The notes under the pieces: generated by a model
Databases searched by the model: none
What the model was told of the DNA's origin: nothing
The model's input: only the letters and a program-made list of their open reading frames with translations
Assembly: GCA_005805505.1 (NCBI GenBank)
Contig: SYMJ01000077.1
Location: forward strand, 1-32,581
Reading direction: 5' to 3'
Length of the DNA: 32,581 bases
Source: Verrucomicrobiales bacterium
GTDB taxonomy: Bacteria; Verrucomicrobiota; Verrucomicrobiia; Limisphaerales; UBA9464
Part shown: piece by piece, positions 16,727 through 24,530 of the stretch
How the letters are laid out: each line of letters opens with the position of its first letter
Numbering within the stretch: the first letter of the stretch is position 1
Position numbers and translations under genes: made by a program

Positions 16727-17203
16727 ATGGCTTTGATTTTTCAGAAAACCAGTGAAATTCGCACCTCGGTGGAGGCGCTCTTCCGCTTCCACCAAGACCC
16801 GGCCAATATCGGCCGTATTAATCCGCCGGGAGTCCGCGTGGCTAATCTCCGATTGCCCAAGCACTGGAGGGCGGGCGCGCGGTTGGGGGTGACAGTGAAG
16901 ATCCTGGGAGTGATCTCCCAGGAATGGGAGGTCTCTCTGGAGACGGTGTCACCGCCCTGTCGCTTGGTGGATGTGGCCATTCGCGGGCCTTATCCCAAAT
17001 GGCGTCACATCCATGAGTTCCGGGAGGTGGGGCCTCGATTGTCTTCGTTGACCGATCGGGTCGAATACCTTCCGCCGTGGGGACGATGCGGACTGTTGCT
17101 AGACCGTTGGGTTTTCCGGCCCCAATTGGCAATGATGTTTGCCTGGCGGCATCGTCAGACGCGCCGTCTTTTGGAACAGGCTCTCGCGCCAAAAAAACCC
17201 TGA
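16727..17203 (+). CDS. SRPBCC (START-like) family protein
   Basis: A 158-residue cytoplasmic protein with the pattern of the SRPBCC/polyketide-cyclase-like fold: a start such as FQKTSEIRTSVEALFRFHQDP, where a first strand leads into a helix. A Pro-rich stretch and beta-rich centre follow, with LTDRVEYLPPWG, then a long C-terminal helix (FAWRHRQTRRLLEQAL). Such proteins enclose a hydrophobic cavity and bind lipids or other small molecules; several act with cell-division or NAD-dependent epimerase partners. No partner gene is adjacent here. It stands alone between a terminator on its left and a convergent gene on its right. The ATG overlaps an out-of-frame ATG seven bases upstream, and no clear ribosome site is visible. 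The ligand is unknown. Confidence 0.8.
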   Translation: MALIFQKTSEIRTSVEALFRFHQDPANIGRINPPGVRVANLRLPKHWRAGARLGVTVKILGVISQEWEVSLETVSPPCRLVDVAIRGPYPKWRHIHEFREVGPRLSSLTDRVEYLPPWGRCGLLLDRWVFRPQLAMMFAWRHRQTRRLLEQALAPKKP

Positions 17204-17228
17204 GGGAAGGGTTCGGCTGCTGGGACTG

Positions 17229-17248
17229 AAAACGGGGCGTGCCGTTTT
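17229..17248. terminator. Bidirectional hairpin between convergent genes
   Basis: AAAACGG (17229-17235) pairs perfectly with CCGTTTT (17242-17248) around a six-base loop. The A and T ends give a T run at the 3' side on both strands, so it can end transcripts from the SRPBCC gene and from the convergent His-rich lipoprotein gene. A second short stem, GCCGGT with ACCGGC, lies at 17266-17284. Confidence 0.6.
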
Positions 17249-17293
17249 AAGTCGGACTTCACGGCGCCGGTTGAGACGACCGGCTCTTGTCCG

Positions 17294-17809
17294 TTACTCG
17301 TTCCCTTCGGGGAAGCGGAAATTAACGTCGGTGAAGGTGGTGCCCTTGATGGTGATTCCGAGGATTTTCCCAGTGAAGTTAGTAGTGGTTTTCAACCATG
17401 CAGCGTGGGCCTCAAACTGGCTTGTATCTCCGCTTTTTTCTCCGGTTGCCGCATTGGCCACCGGGAGCAGTTCTAGGGTTTGGGTCAGGTTAGAGACGGT
17501 CGTTTCGATGATCAGGTGGGGCGCAGGAGTTCGGATGAACGATTCCATGTGTCCGTCGAGGATATAGCAGGTGAGCAGTCCGGCCTCTGCCGTGCGGACC
17601 AATTCCAGATGGAAGGCCTCTTTGCCCAAGACAATCGCAGTGCCGCCATGCGGGGCACGATGTTCGTGCTTGTGGGCTCCTCCGTGATTGTGGGCTCCAT
17701 CGTGATCGGCTCCGGCCTTCTCATCCTTGCCCCCGCATCCTGTGAGGAAGGCAGATAAGGTGACGGCCAAGAGGGGGAGTGAAAATCGGGGGAATGGCGC
17801 GTAATTCAT
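17294..17809 (-). CDS. His-rich lipoprotein, probable metal binding
   Basis: A 171-residue exported lipoprotein. The signal peptide ends in a lipobox, FLTGC, with the acylated Cys at position 25. Residues 35-54 form a His cluster (His 36, 40, 42, 46, 48, 50 and 54; HNHGGAHKHEH), then a conserved-looking stretch PHGGTAIVLGKEAFHLEL and LLTCYILDGHMESFIR. The rest is beta-rich. His clusters of this kind bind zinc, copper or nickel. The frame is open to 17938, but the ATG at 17809 starts the signal peptide and lies 17 bases after the stop of the anchor-M gene, so the two are very probably co-transcribed. I do not know a named family for the C-terminal part. Metal storage or delivery at the membrane is an inference from the His cluster and the neighbour. 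Confidence 0.82.
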   Translation of the reverse strand: MNYAPFPRFSLPLLAVTLSAFLTGCGGKDEKAGADHDGAHNHGGAHKHEHRAPHGGTAIVLGKEAFHLELVRTAEAGLLTCYILDGHMESFIRTPAPHLIIETTVSNLTQTLELLPVANAATGEKSGDTSQFEAHAAWLKTTTNFTGKILGITIKGTTFTDVNFRFPEGNE

Positions 17810-17826
17810 GGTGGTGGCAGAAGTGC

Positions 17827-18939
17827 TCAGAGCTTCGTAATCCGTCTGCGATAGAATCGCGTGTTGGGCGGAGTGGCAAAGGAATCTTCCCAACGCACCG
17901 TGGCTCCGATCGGAGTGATGGAAGGCACCGGGGTCCACGGCCCCATTAGGGTTGCGGCCGACTCTAAGTCTACCCGGGCTCCGTTTAAGCGCTCGGTCAC
18001 CACCGGGAGTTCAAAGACGAGGCTGGGTGCGAAGCCGGAGCCCGGAGAGTACTTGAATAGGGGGCGGCTGGATGGATCGCGCGGGTTGGTTCCGCTGAGG
18101 AATTCCGCGATATTGGGTTCGCCATCCTGATCGGGGTCCGCCTCGGGTTGCACCTCGTCGGTCGAAACGACTCCAGGCCACTGGGCCTGGACCCAGTTCT
18201 GCCAGAGGGGCGGGGGCGGGGGAACGACCGGAAGTGGTTCCACAGCAAAGAGAATAGGGACGGATTCTCCGAGGAGAAAGGTCTCGGAACCCAATGTGCG
18301 GGCGCTGGGTTGGAAGACTAATTCGTAAAGTCCGGCCGTGGTGAACCCGAGGTTGTAATGGTCGTGCCCATTAATGAGCGGTTCGATCCGGTCATCGGCA
18401 TCGAGGCCATCCTTCGAATTGATGCGGAGCGTCACTGCGCCGCCCGAATCGGCCTGCCAGAGGAACACAGAACCAGGCCCGTGGACTTCCTTCAATTGCA
18501 AGCGAAGCCGCCCATCGAAGCGATCTCTTGGGAATCCTTCTGATGAAAAGCCTAAGAATAAGAGGGCGGGATCCTGGCTTTGGGGAAGGACCCAGAGTGG
18601 GGATCCTTCGGGGCCGAACATTTCGAAACCGCCCGGGATGGCCAGCTTGGCTTGTTCTGCGACCACGAGCACCGTGTTGGTGGCTGGGTAGTTAATGCCA
18701 CGATCTCCGTCGCGAATTTGAACGGTGATCGGCGTATCGGCATCGGCCCGGAACACCATGCGGATATCGACGTGCTGTCGGGTGAACGCAATGCGGTTGG
18801 TCAGTGATGACTGGGCAGTGTCCGAAGCCCAGGCCCAGGGTGCCGCCAAAAGACAGGCCCAGTAGGCGGCCTGGCAGACTGCCTGGCGCGGCGGCCATGA
18901 GAATGGGTTGCAAAAGAGGGGCATGGATATGGAACCCAT
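17827..18939 (-). CDS. Choice-of-anchor-M surface protein
   Basis: A 370-residue exported protein. Residues 1-39 are a signal peptide ending AAPWAWA. Residues 48-232 match the surface-anchored repeat best known from Actinobacteria (TIGR03769 type, choice-of-anchor M): RQHVDIRMVF at 54-63, SPLWVLPQSQDPALLFLGF at 113-131, LKEVHGPGSVFLWQ, NSKDGLDADD, and the His motif GHDHYNLGF at 191-199. A Pro-rich linker (237-244) leads to a thrombospondin type-3-like calcium motif (DPDQDGEPNIAEFLSGTNP, 268-286) and the C-terminal module ending in FYRRR. In Actinobacteria this repeat is encoded with metal-type ABC transporters. Here its partner is the His-rich lipoprotein 17 bases downstream. A second ATG at 18924 is equally possible, and neither has a ribosome site. 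Confidence 0.82.
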   Translation of the reverse strand: MGSISMPLFCNPFSWPPRQAVCQAAYWACLLAAPWAWASDTAQSSLTNRIAFTRQHVDIRMVFRADADTPITVQIRDGDRGINYPATNTVLVVAEQAKLAIPGGFEMFGPEGSPLWVLPQSQDPALLFLGFSSEGFPRDRFDGRLRLQLKEVHGPGSVFLWQADSGGAVTLRINSKDGLDADDRIEPLINGHDHYNLGFTTAGLYELVFQPSARTLGSETFLLGESVPILFAVEPLPVVPPPPPLWQNWVQAQWPGVVSTDEVQPEADPDQDGEPNIAEFLSGTNPRDPSSRPLFKYSPGSGFAPSLVFELPVVTERLNGARVDLESAATLMGPWTPVPSITPIGATVRWEDSFATPPNTRFYRRRITKL

Positions 18940-18987
18940 CGGGCAGAAAATTGTAGCCGGCGATTTAGAGAAATCCAGCGATGGAAA

Positions 18988-19704
18988 TCAATCGGGGGGG
19001 CGAGCGATATTTTCGCCCCGATCCACGCGGGCTTTCAAGAGCGTCGCCGAGACGGAGGAAACGTGACCACACGCCATGAGCTGGTTGGCTCGACCACCAT
19101 CATGTCGGGGTGACGCCGGCCCACTAACATGTCGGTCGGGTTGGATATCCGCCAAGACCGCGTCCCAACCGCCTTGGACCCAATTCCGGGAGTGGGTGTG
19201 GTCGCTGGAGAGGCTGGGTTCCTTGTCGGTGGCCACTTCGAAGAGGGTGATCGTATCGGTCGGATTCTTCAGGGTATCCATCCGCCGGAAAGATTCGGTA
19301 ACCCCACCGAAGGGGCTGATCAGATCCACCATCACGTATTCGTTGGGGATGTAGCTGGCCGCTTGATTGGTGAGGCGAGCCTTGCGCAGGGGATCCGAGG
19401 GACAGGCCCGGATGGCATCCACATTTCCCACGTAAGGTCGCAGTGTGAAGATCCAGGATCGATTGGTGGCAGAAGTTCCGTGGGTGGTTTCTGGGAAATA
19501 TCCGCCGTGGTCATCGGCGTACATTTGAATTGCTAGCCCCAGTTGGTGCAGTCCCGACATGCAGGAGGCAGCCCGCGCCTTCGACTGTGCCTTGGCCAAG
19601 GCAGGCAATAGCAACCCCGCCAAGACCGCGATGATGGCAATGACCACCAACAGTTCGATCAGCGTGAAAGCTCGACGCGCGTTCTGGGACCTCAAGAGTT
19701 GCAA
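18988..19704 (-). CDS. Prepilin-like protein with type IV pilin N-terminus
   Basis: A 238-residue protein with a class III prepilin signal, RRAFTLIELLVVIAIIAVLA, cleaved before Phe by a prepilin peptidase. The helix then anchors it and may assemble it into a pilus or type II secretion pseudopilus. The globular part (about 45-238) is of the kind abundant in Verrucomicrobiota and Planctomycetes. Its end, RHDGGRANQLMACGHV, resembles the H-X9-DG element of these proteins, but with one extra residue and Cys in place of Asp. No ATG is in frame before the signal; a stop lies just upstream of 19704. The start is therefore TTG at 19704 or 19695. The second overlaps the stop of a five-codon ORF (ATG at 19709). 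The gene is followed after 48 bases by the anchor-M gene. Confidence 0.88.
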   Translation of the reverse strand: MQLLRSQNARRAFTLIELLVVIAIIAVLAGLLLPALAKAQSKARAASCMSGLHQLGLAIQMYADDHGGYFPETTHGTSATNRSWIFTLRPYVGNVDAIRACPSDPLRKARLTNQAASYIPNEYVMVDLISPFGGVTESFRRMDTLKNPTDTITLFEVATDKEPSLSSDHTHSRNWVQGGWDAVLADIQPDRHVSGPASPRHDGGRANQLMACGHVSSVSATLLKARVDRGENIARPPD

Positions 19705-19774
19705 ACCATTTGCAACTAATCAGCCCGCCGTCCCCATTGCAAACAAAAACCCCACACACCTGCTGCAACCCATC

Positions 19775-19937
19775 AATAGAGTAACAGGTTCAAAGTTGGG
19801 CCACTGCGCGCGAGGGGAGGGTCTGTTCGCCTTCAATGCTTGCTCCGGCTCGGTCCCGCTGCCGCCGGGTGGCTTTGGGGACTGGCATGCAATAGAGTGA
19901 CAGGTTCACAGTTAGATAAAGTGACAGGTTCAAAGTT
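19775..19937. repeat. Three short direct repeats in the gap before the plus-strand cupin gene
   Basis: The sequence AATAGAGTRACAGGTTCAMAGTT occurs at 19775-19797 and 19891-19913, and its core GTGACAGGTTCAAAGTT again at 19921-19937. The first two copies flank a right-half copy of the dispersed palindromic repeat. The whole gap 19705-20040 (336 bases) has no gene apart from the mini-ORF ATG at 19709. It holds the promoters for the minus-strand prepilin gene and the plus-strand cupin gene, but I cannot place them. GGTTCAAA resembles a tRNA T-loop, but no tRNA can be folded here. Confidence 0.75.
19798..19885. repeat. Right-half copy of the dispersed palindromic repeat
   Basis: The blocks GCGCGCGAGGGGAGGGT, then TTCGCCTTCAATGCTTGCTC, then CGGTCCCGCTGCCGC follow the same order as the right half of the copies at 6896-7020 and 30472-30600. 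The left half is missing. It lies between two copies of a 23-base direct repeat. Confidence 0.65.
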
Positions 19938-20040
19938 TAGCCGGAACGGTGGAGGGCGGGGTGTTCGGGCTTCCGGTGGGGGCTGGGGATGGTTAGTTTT
20001 GGCGGGGTTCCCCGTGGGTCGGGGATTCTCGACGCGTTCC

Positions 20041-20463
20041 ATGAGCCAACTCCCTTCACCCTCCCGCCGTTTCATTACCACTGCCGAAGCCCTGAAAGAG
20101 GATTTCAAAGGGCGTACCAACTATTGGTTGTGTCGGCCGGAGATCGCCGATGCCAAGGACCTTCAGTTGTGTCGGGCGGTGTTGCCGGCCGGGGAAGGCC
20201 ATCCGTTCCATACCCATCCTGAGTTGGAGGAAATTATTTACGTGTTGGAGGGCCAGGTGGAGCAGTGGGTGGAGACCGAGAAACGCATGCTCCAACCCGG
20301 CGAGGTGGCCCATATTCCAGCCGGGGTGGTCCATGCCACTTTCAATCCCACCGGTGCCGATGCGGTGATCTTGGCTATCCTGTCGCCGTCCAAATCGCAG
20401 GGACCGTTCATGGTTGATGTCAGTGGTGAGGAACCGTGGAAGTCGCTGCGTCTGAAGGGCTAA
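20041..20463 (+). CDS. Small single-domain cupin protein
   Basis: A 140-residue cytoplasmic protein with both cupin motifs. The first is GEGHPFHTHPELEEIIYVLEG-like (about residues 52-72), with the HxH pair and Glu that hold a metal ion. The second fits the pattern G-x5-P-x-G-x2-H-x3-N exactly (GEVAHIPAGVVHATFN, about 90-105), giving the last His ligand. The domain fills the protein, so no DNA-binding or other module is present. Relatives include isomerases, dioxygenases and sugar-binding proteins, and the substrate cannot be read from sequence. The frame is open far upstream through repeat DNA; the ATG at 20041 gives the usual cupin length. It is a single gene facing a minus-strand pair. Confidence 0.88.
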   Translation: MSQLPSPSRRFITTAEALKEDFKGRTNYWLCRPEIADAKDLQLCRAVLPAGEGHPFHTHPELEEIIYVLEGQVEQWVETEKRMLQPGEVAHIPAGVVHATFNPTGADAVILAILSPSKSQGPFMVDVSGEEPWKSLRLKG

Positions 20464-20483
20464 TCTGGAACCCATCCGTTGGA

Positions 20484-20570
20484 GGGGGGGGCTGGCCGGA
20501 TCTCCTTCCGCAAGAGCGTGGTTGTTCGCTCGTTACCAGCCTCAGCCCGGCCTGATCTTCGCTGTCGCCT
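20484..20570. repeat. Degenerate copy of the dispersed palindromic repeat
   Basis: A G run (20482-20491) leads into GGCCGGATCTCCTTCCGCAAGAGCG, followed by TTGTTCGCTCG and GCCCGGCCTGATCTTCGCTG. The block order and the G-run start match the copies at 25226 and 30472, but the end complementarity has decayed. It fills the 164-base gap between two convergent genes and may serve as a terminator. Confidence 0.5.
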
Positions 20571-20627
20571 CGTCTAGCGAACCAATCATCTACGCCATCG
20601 CTTTACTCTCCGGTGAAATCGCTCCGT

Positions 20628-21071
20628 TTAGCAGGGGCAAGTTTCGAGGTGGATTCGGGGCGGTGGGCGAAGAGCTAAGGGGTTGCTCAAAAACCCGGAT
20701 GCTTCGATGTCGTGGCGCCAAGAGCGGATGTCGTCCAAGGACCTCTGGAGGTCGAGTCGGTGGTAAACGGTGGGGTAGCGTTGGAGGTTGGTCGCGGCCA
20801 AATCGAAAAGAGCCACCGCCGGTCGGAGTCGGCCTCTCTGCAGGTGGACGAACGCGCCCGCCCATTGGATCAAGCCCTTGTAGAAGGCGTAGTTTTCACC
20901 GGTCTTTCCTCCGGCCAGCCAGAGTTCTTCGAGCACATCATGGGCTTCGAAGTAGAATCCCCGGTTGAAGCAGTGGAAGAAGCCGGCGTAGTGCCGGGGC
21001 AGTCCGTCCGGGTTTGGGTCGTCGGGCAGGTCTGCCAGCAGTTCGGCAATGCGGGGGCTTTTGTGGCTCAC
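20628..21071 (-). CDS. DUF309 domain protein
   Basis: A 147-residue helical protein of the DUF309 family. Its signature is FNRGFYFEAHDVLEELW (about residues 35-51), followed by FYKGLIQWAGAFVHLQRGR (about 63-81) and a Tyr-Pro-rich loop (LQRYPTVYHRLDL). The conserved Glu-x-His-Glu-like cluster (FEAHDVLEELW) could hold a metal, but no biochemical role is established for the family. The start is GTG at 21071, nine bases after the stop of the minus-strand cupin gene, so the pair is probably one transcript. No ribosome site is seen, consistent with coupled translation. It converges on the plus-strand cupin. Confidence 0.85.
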   Translation of the reverse strand: MSHKSPRIAELLADLPDDPNPDGLPRHYAGFFHCFNRGFYFEAHDVLEELWLAGGKTGENYAFYKGLIQWAGAFVHLQRGRLRPAVALFDLAATNLQRYPTVYHRLDLQRSLDDIRSWRHDIEASGFLSNPLALRPPPRIHLETCPC

Positions 21072-21080
21072 GGTTAAAAT

Positions 21081-21413
21081 TTAGGGGGCCACGGTCAGGG
21101 GACCATTGAACCGGGTCAGTGAGAGGACCTCGGTCCGGGCATGATGCGGGCCGTGCCGGACTCCGCGGGGGCTTTGCAGGATTGAACCCGGGCCATAGGT
21201 TTGATCGTCCTCCACCCATTCACCGGAAATGACGCAAACCCACTCATCGGCCGCCGGATGACTGTGGGCGGGCACGGTGATGCCCGAGTGGAATTTACGC
21301 AGAACAGTCACGCCTCCAGTTTCCGGATGTCGCTCGAGAATAGCCAATTCAACGCCCGGATACGGGCCGGGAATCCAGGTCATTGTTTCGAGAGTTTGAG
21401 CGTTAGGGAACAT
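21081..21413 (-). CDS. ChrR-like cupin protein
   Basis: A 110-residue protein like the cupin domain of the zinc-binding anti-sigma factor ChrR. It shows HSGITVPAHSHPAADEWVCV (HxH and Glu ligands, about residues 41-60) and SPRGVRHGPH (about 80-89) for the last His. The N-terminal zinc-binding anti-sigma part of ChrR is absent and no sigma-factor gene is nearby, so this is a lone cupin and probably not a regulator. The frame extends to a GTG at 21497, but the ATG at 21413 gives the normal domain length and leaves room for the divergent pst promoter. It is followed after nine bases by the DUF309 gene. Confidence 0.78.
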   Translation of the reverse strand: MFPNAQTLETMTWIPGPYPGVELAILERHPETGGVTVLRKFHSGITVPAHSHPAADEWVCVISGEWVEDDQTYGPGSILQSPRGVRHGPHHARTEVLSLTRFNGPLTVAP

Positions 21414-21549
21414 GCCGGTCACTTTGGAGTCCTTTGACAGGAGTGCCAAGCGCAGGCCTAGCAGATTTCTTTCGGTTGATCCGCCTCCCGGTTCCACGCG
21501 ACGATTCTTCTCGGCTCGATGCTTTCCAAGAAGGCCGTCCAGACCGACG

Positions 21550-22764
21550 ATGGCTCATCCAGTTGAGCCTCGGATGAATCCGGTCCTGAAGAAGTCCATT
21601 CCACGATTCAGTGAGTCGCTGACCCGCCGGCGCCGATCCGCTTGGTTGGATGTCTGGGCGGCTCGGGGCATCACCATGGTGGCGGCCGGGGTCGGCTTGG
21701 CCACGGTTCTGGTGTTCCTTTTTATTTGCGTCGAGGCCTGGCCGGCGCTGGTGGGGCAGGTTGCTGAGGGGCCCACGAATACGGTGATCGCGTCGGGTGA
21801 CTTGGATCGGGTTCCCAATGAATCCCTGCAGCGCTTTTTGGGGCTGAGTCCGTCGGAGTTTGCTTCCAAGACCCCGGAACAACTTCGACTACTGGCGGAG
21901 GTTCGCGCAGAAACCTTGGCCGAGGAACGGGGAGAGGAACAAGGGCAGGGAGGGGCTTCCGTCCATCCCACCCACTGGAGACAACTCATTCTGCCTCACG
22001 CCTGGAAGGGGTACGAAACCCCGGTGTACCTCTGGCAACCTTCCGGAGCGGGACCCCGTTTCAACCTGATTCCGCTGTGGTGGGGAACCTTCAAGGTAAC
22101 CGTGATCGCTTTGGTGGTGGGTGTGCCTCTGGCGATCGCGGCCGCTCTCTATGTGTCCCAAGTCGCCACCGCTCGAGGGCGCCTGTGGCTCAAGCCGGTC
22201 ATCGAACTCATCGCAGGGGTTCCGACTGTAGTGGTGGGTTTTCTTGCCCTGGGAATCTTGGCTCCGGTCTTCCAGCGGGTCGTCGGAGTTCCGTTCCTGC
22301 TTAATGGGATGTTGGCTGGGATTGCGGTGGGTGTGGCCATCGTGCCAGTGGTTTTTTCACTGGCTGAGGACGCTCTGAGTGCGGTGCCTAGAGATTGGGT
22401 CCGGGGAGCGTTGGCTCTGGGAGCCACTCCTTGGGAAGCAGTTTGCCGTGTGGTATTACCGGCGGCGGCCCCCGGTATCAGCGCCGCGGTGTTGCTGGGT
22501 GCGGCTCAAGCCTTGGGAGAAACGATGATCGTGATGATGGTGAGCGGCAATGCGCCCACCCTTGGATGGAGCGTGTGGGATCCGGTTCGGACCGTGCCGG
22601 TGACGTTGGCAATCGAATTGGGCGAGGCGGCACGGGGCGGACCTCACTACCGAGTGCTGTTCCTGATGGGTTTTTTGTTGTTGGTTCTGAGTGTGGTACT
22701 TCAGGGGTTGGCACGGGGCATCCGCACTCGACAGGCCCGATTCCGAGGGGAGGCAATAGCATGA
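21550..22764 (+). CDS. pstC: Phosphate ABC transporter permease PstC
   Basis: One of two membrane subunits of the high-affinity phosphate importer. It is 404 residues, compared with about 320 in E. coli. After a basic N-terminus (LTRRRRSAW) comes the first membrane helix (about residues 42-65). A long extracytoplasmic loop of about 110 residues follows, containing LGLSPSEFASKTPEQLRLLAE and an Arg/Glu-rich segment; this explains the extra length. The remaining helices follow from about residue 180, with the coupling motif AAAPGISAAVLLGAAQALGE (about 307-326) that docks with PstB. The stop overlaps the pstA start (ATGA). ATG at 21571 is an alternative start; neither has a good ribosome site. 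No pstS gene precedes it. Confidence 0.93.
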   Translation: MAHPVEPRMNPVLKKSIPRFSESLTRRRRSAWLDVWAARGITMVAAGVGLATVLVFLFICVEAWPALVGQVAEGPTNTVIASGDLDRVPNESLQRFLGLSPSEFASKTPEQLRLLAEVRAETLAEERGEEQGQGGASVHPTHWRQLILPHAWKGYETPVYLWQPSGAGPRFNLIPLWWGTFKVTVIALVVGVPLAIAAALYVSQVATARGRLWLKPVIELIAGVPTVVVGFLALGILAPVFQRVVGVPFLLNGMLAGIAVGVAIVPVVFSLAEDALSAVPRDWVRGALALGATPWEAVCRVVLPAAAPGISAAVLLGAAQALGETMIVMMVSGNAPTLGWSVWDPVRTVPVTLAIELGEAARGGPHYRVLFLMGFLLLVLSVVLQGLARGIRTRQARFRGEAIA

Positions 22765-23678
22765 TCCGACGAATCCCTGCGTGGTTGTTTCCTCGCCTCA
22801 CCGGGGCTGTCGCCTGGGCACTGGCCGGTTTGGTGTTGAGTCTTATTCTGGGGATTTCCCTGATGGCTTGGCCTCACCTGTCGTGGGCGGCGTGGGTTGG
22901 CTCAGAGAATGGTGCTTCGAATCCCTTGGATCCTCGGAGTGTCCACCTGGTACCGCTTTTGGTGGGGACGGCTGCGCGAACTTTTCTGATGTCTTTGGCC
23001 GTGATTCCGATGGGCATTCTCACGGCCGTGTACTTGGCCGAGTACGCGCCGTCGGGATCGCGAGCAGCCGGCCTGCTGCGATGGCTCGTCCAAGTATTGG
23101 CCGGCGTTCCCAGTGTGATCTTTGGACTGTTTGGCCTCGGGTTCTTCGTCGGCGTCGTGGGCGGAGGATTGGATCGTTGGACGGGCGATCTCGCATCCCC
23201 TGTTTGGGGGCGTCCGGCCTTGTTGTGGGCCTCACTCACCATGGCGTTGATGACCTTACCGGTGGTGGTCGTGGCCACCGAGGAGGCCTTGCGCTCGGTG
23301 TCCCAAGATCTCCGTGTCGCGGCCATCGCATTGGGCGCCACCCGCCTGCAAGTGTTGCTGCGGATCCTGCTTCCCAATGCCCTGCCGGGAATGGCGACCG
23401 GAGTGATTCTGGCCATTGGACGGGCATCCGGTGAAGTCGTGCCGCTGCTTTTCACCGGAGCCGCAGTCGCCACTCAGGGTTCGCTGGCCTTGAATGAGCG
23501 CTTCATGGACCTGGCCTACCAGGTCTTTGTCTTATCCACGCAGTCCCCGGATCCTCAGGCCAGTCGACCCCTGTTGCTGGCCAGCGTCTGGGCTCTCGTC
23601 TTCCTGTCCTTATTGTTGAATGCTGGCGCAGCGATCCTCCGATTCCGGGCCACCCCGGCGGCGCGAGATCGCCTTTGA
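22761..23678 (+). CDS. pstA: Phosphate ABC transporter permease PstA
   Basis: Second membrane subunit of the phosphate importer, 305 residues, close to the family norm. Six hydrophobic helices are visible, starting with about residues 18-36. The family stretches are [20 protein letters not shown], then [19 protein letters not shown], and the coupling loop [20 protein letters not shown] followed by [12 protein letters not shown]. The ATG overlaps the pstC TGA by four bases, with GAGGGGAGG upstream inside pstC, so translation is coupled. pstB follows within a few bases. The frame is open upstream inside pstC, but that part is a shadow. Confidence 0.94.
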   Translation: MIRRIPAWLFPRLTGAVAWALAGLVLSLILGISLMAWPHLSWAAWVGSENGASNPLDPRSVHLVPLLVGTAARTFLMSLAVIPMGILTAVYLAEYAPSGSRAAGLLRWLVQVLAGVPSVIFGLFGLGFFVGVVGGGLDRWTGDLASPVWGRPALLWASLTMALMTLPVVVVATEEALRSVSQDLRVAAIALGATRLQVLLRILLPNALPGMATGVILAIGRASGEVVPLLFTGAAVATQGSLALNERFMDLAYQVFVLSTQSPDPQASRPLLLASVWALVFLSLLLNAGAAILRFRATPAARDRL

Positions 23679-23682
23679 CACC

Positions 23683-24456
23683 GTGACCTTCGAGGCTCCC
23701 CAGAACCCTGTTTGCATCGAAATCCAGAGCCTGTCCCTCTGGTATGGACCGACCCAAGCTCTGCGGTCGGTGTCGCTGATTGTCCCGGAGCGGCAGGTCA
23801 CCGCGCTCATCGGACCAAGTGGTTGTGGGAAGTCGTCCTTGTTGCGATGCCTTAACCGGATGAATGACCTCATCCCCGGGGTTCGTGTGAGCGGGGGCTG
23901 CCGGGTGGGCGGAGTGGATGTTCAGGATCCCCAGGTGGACGTGACACAGCTTCGTCGGCGGGTAGGAATGATTTTTCAGAAATCCAACCCGTTCCCGCAG
24001 TCGGTCTTCGACAACGTGGCCTTCGGTCTGCGGATTGGCGGATGTTCGGGTTCTGAGCTGGAGGGTCGGGTCGCATCGGCGCTGCGGCGCGCCGCGTTGT
24101 GGGATGAAGTCCGGGACCGCCTGGGTGAGAACGCGCTGCGGCTTTCCGGGGGGCAGCAGCAACGCTTGTGCATCGCGCGGGCGGTAGCCGTCGAGCCGGA
24201 GGTGCTGCTCATGGATGAGCCGGCCAGTGCTCTGGACCCGGTCTCGGTGGGTCGAATCGAGGATCTCATCCGCGAACTGCGCGAGGACTACACCATCCTC
24301 ATGGTCACTCATCACATGCAGCAGGCCGCGCGCTTATCCGACCAGACGGCCTTTCTCCATCAGGGTGAGCTGGTTGAGGTGGATCGGACTGATCGAATTT
24401 TTTCCCAGCCCCGAGACCCTCGCACCGAAGACTATGTGACGGGTCGCTTTAGTTGA
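23683..24456 (+). CDS. pstB: Phosphate ABC transporter ATP-binding protein PstB
   Basis: ATPase that powers phosphate import through PstC-PstA. It is 257 residues with this start. Motifs in order: Walker [10 protein letters not shown] (about residues 45-53), Q-loop [20 protein letters not shown] (about 96-115), signature [19 protein letters not shown] (about 152-170), Walker [14 protein letters not shown] and the switch His in MVTHHMQQA. The [13 protein letters not shown] stretch is diagnostic for PstB among ABC ATPases. I prefer the GTG at 23683, five bases after the pstA stop, because it gives the standard N-terminus. An ATG at 23620 inside pstA would add 21 residues. Confidence 0.94.
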   Translation: MTFEAPQNPVCIEIQSLSLWYGPTQALRSVSLIVPERQVTALIGPSGCGKSSLLRCLNRMNDLIPGVRVSGGCRVGGVDVQDPQVDVTQLRRRVGMIFQKSNPFPQSVFDNVAFGLRIGGCSGSELEGRVASALRRAALWDEVRDRLGENALRLSGGQQQRLCIARAVAVEPEVLLMDEPASALDPVSVGRIEDLIRELREDYTILMVTHHMQQAARLSDQTAFLHQGELVEVDRTDRIFSQPRDPRTEDYVTGRFS

Positions 24457-24530
24457 GAGGGTCGATCCGCGAGGCGAATCGTCGAATCCAAGGTTTCCAA
24501 AAGAGACTTCCCTCGGCCCAATAGTCTCCA

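Noticed and set aside
19781-19937. tRNA-like T-loop sequence GGTTCAAAG in the direct repeats
   Set aside because: No matching acceptor, anticodon or D arms can be found around any of the three copies.
19775-19937. Short CRISPR array
   Set aside because: There are only three degenerate repeats with unequal spacers (93 and 7 bases) and no cas genes.
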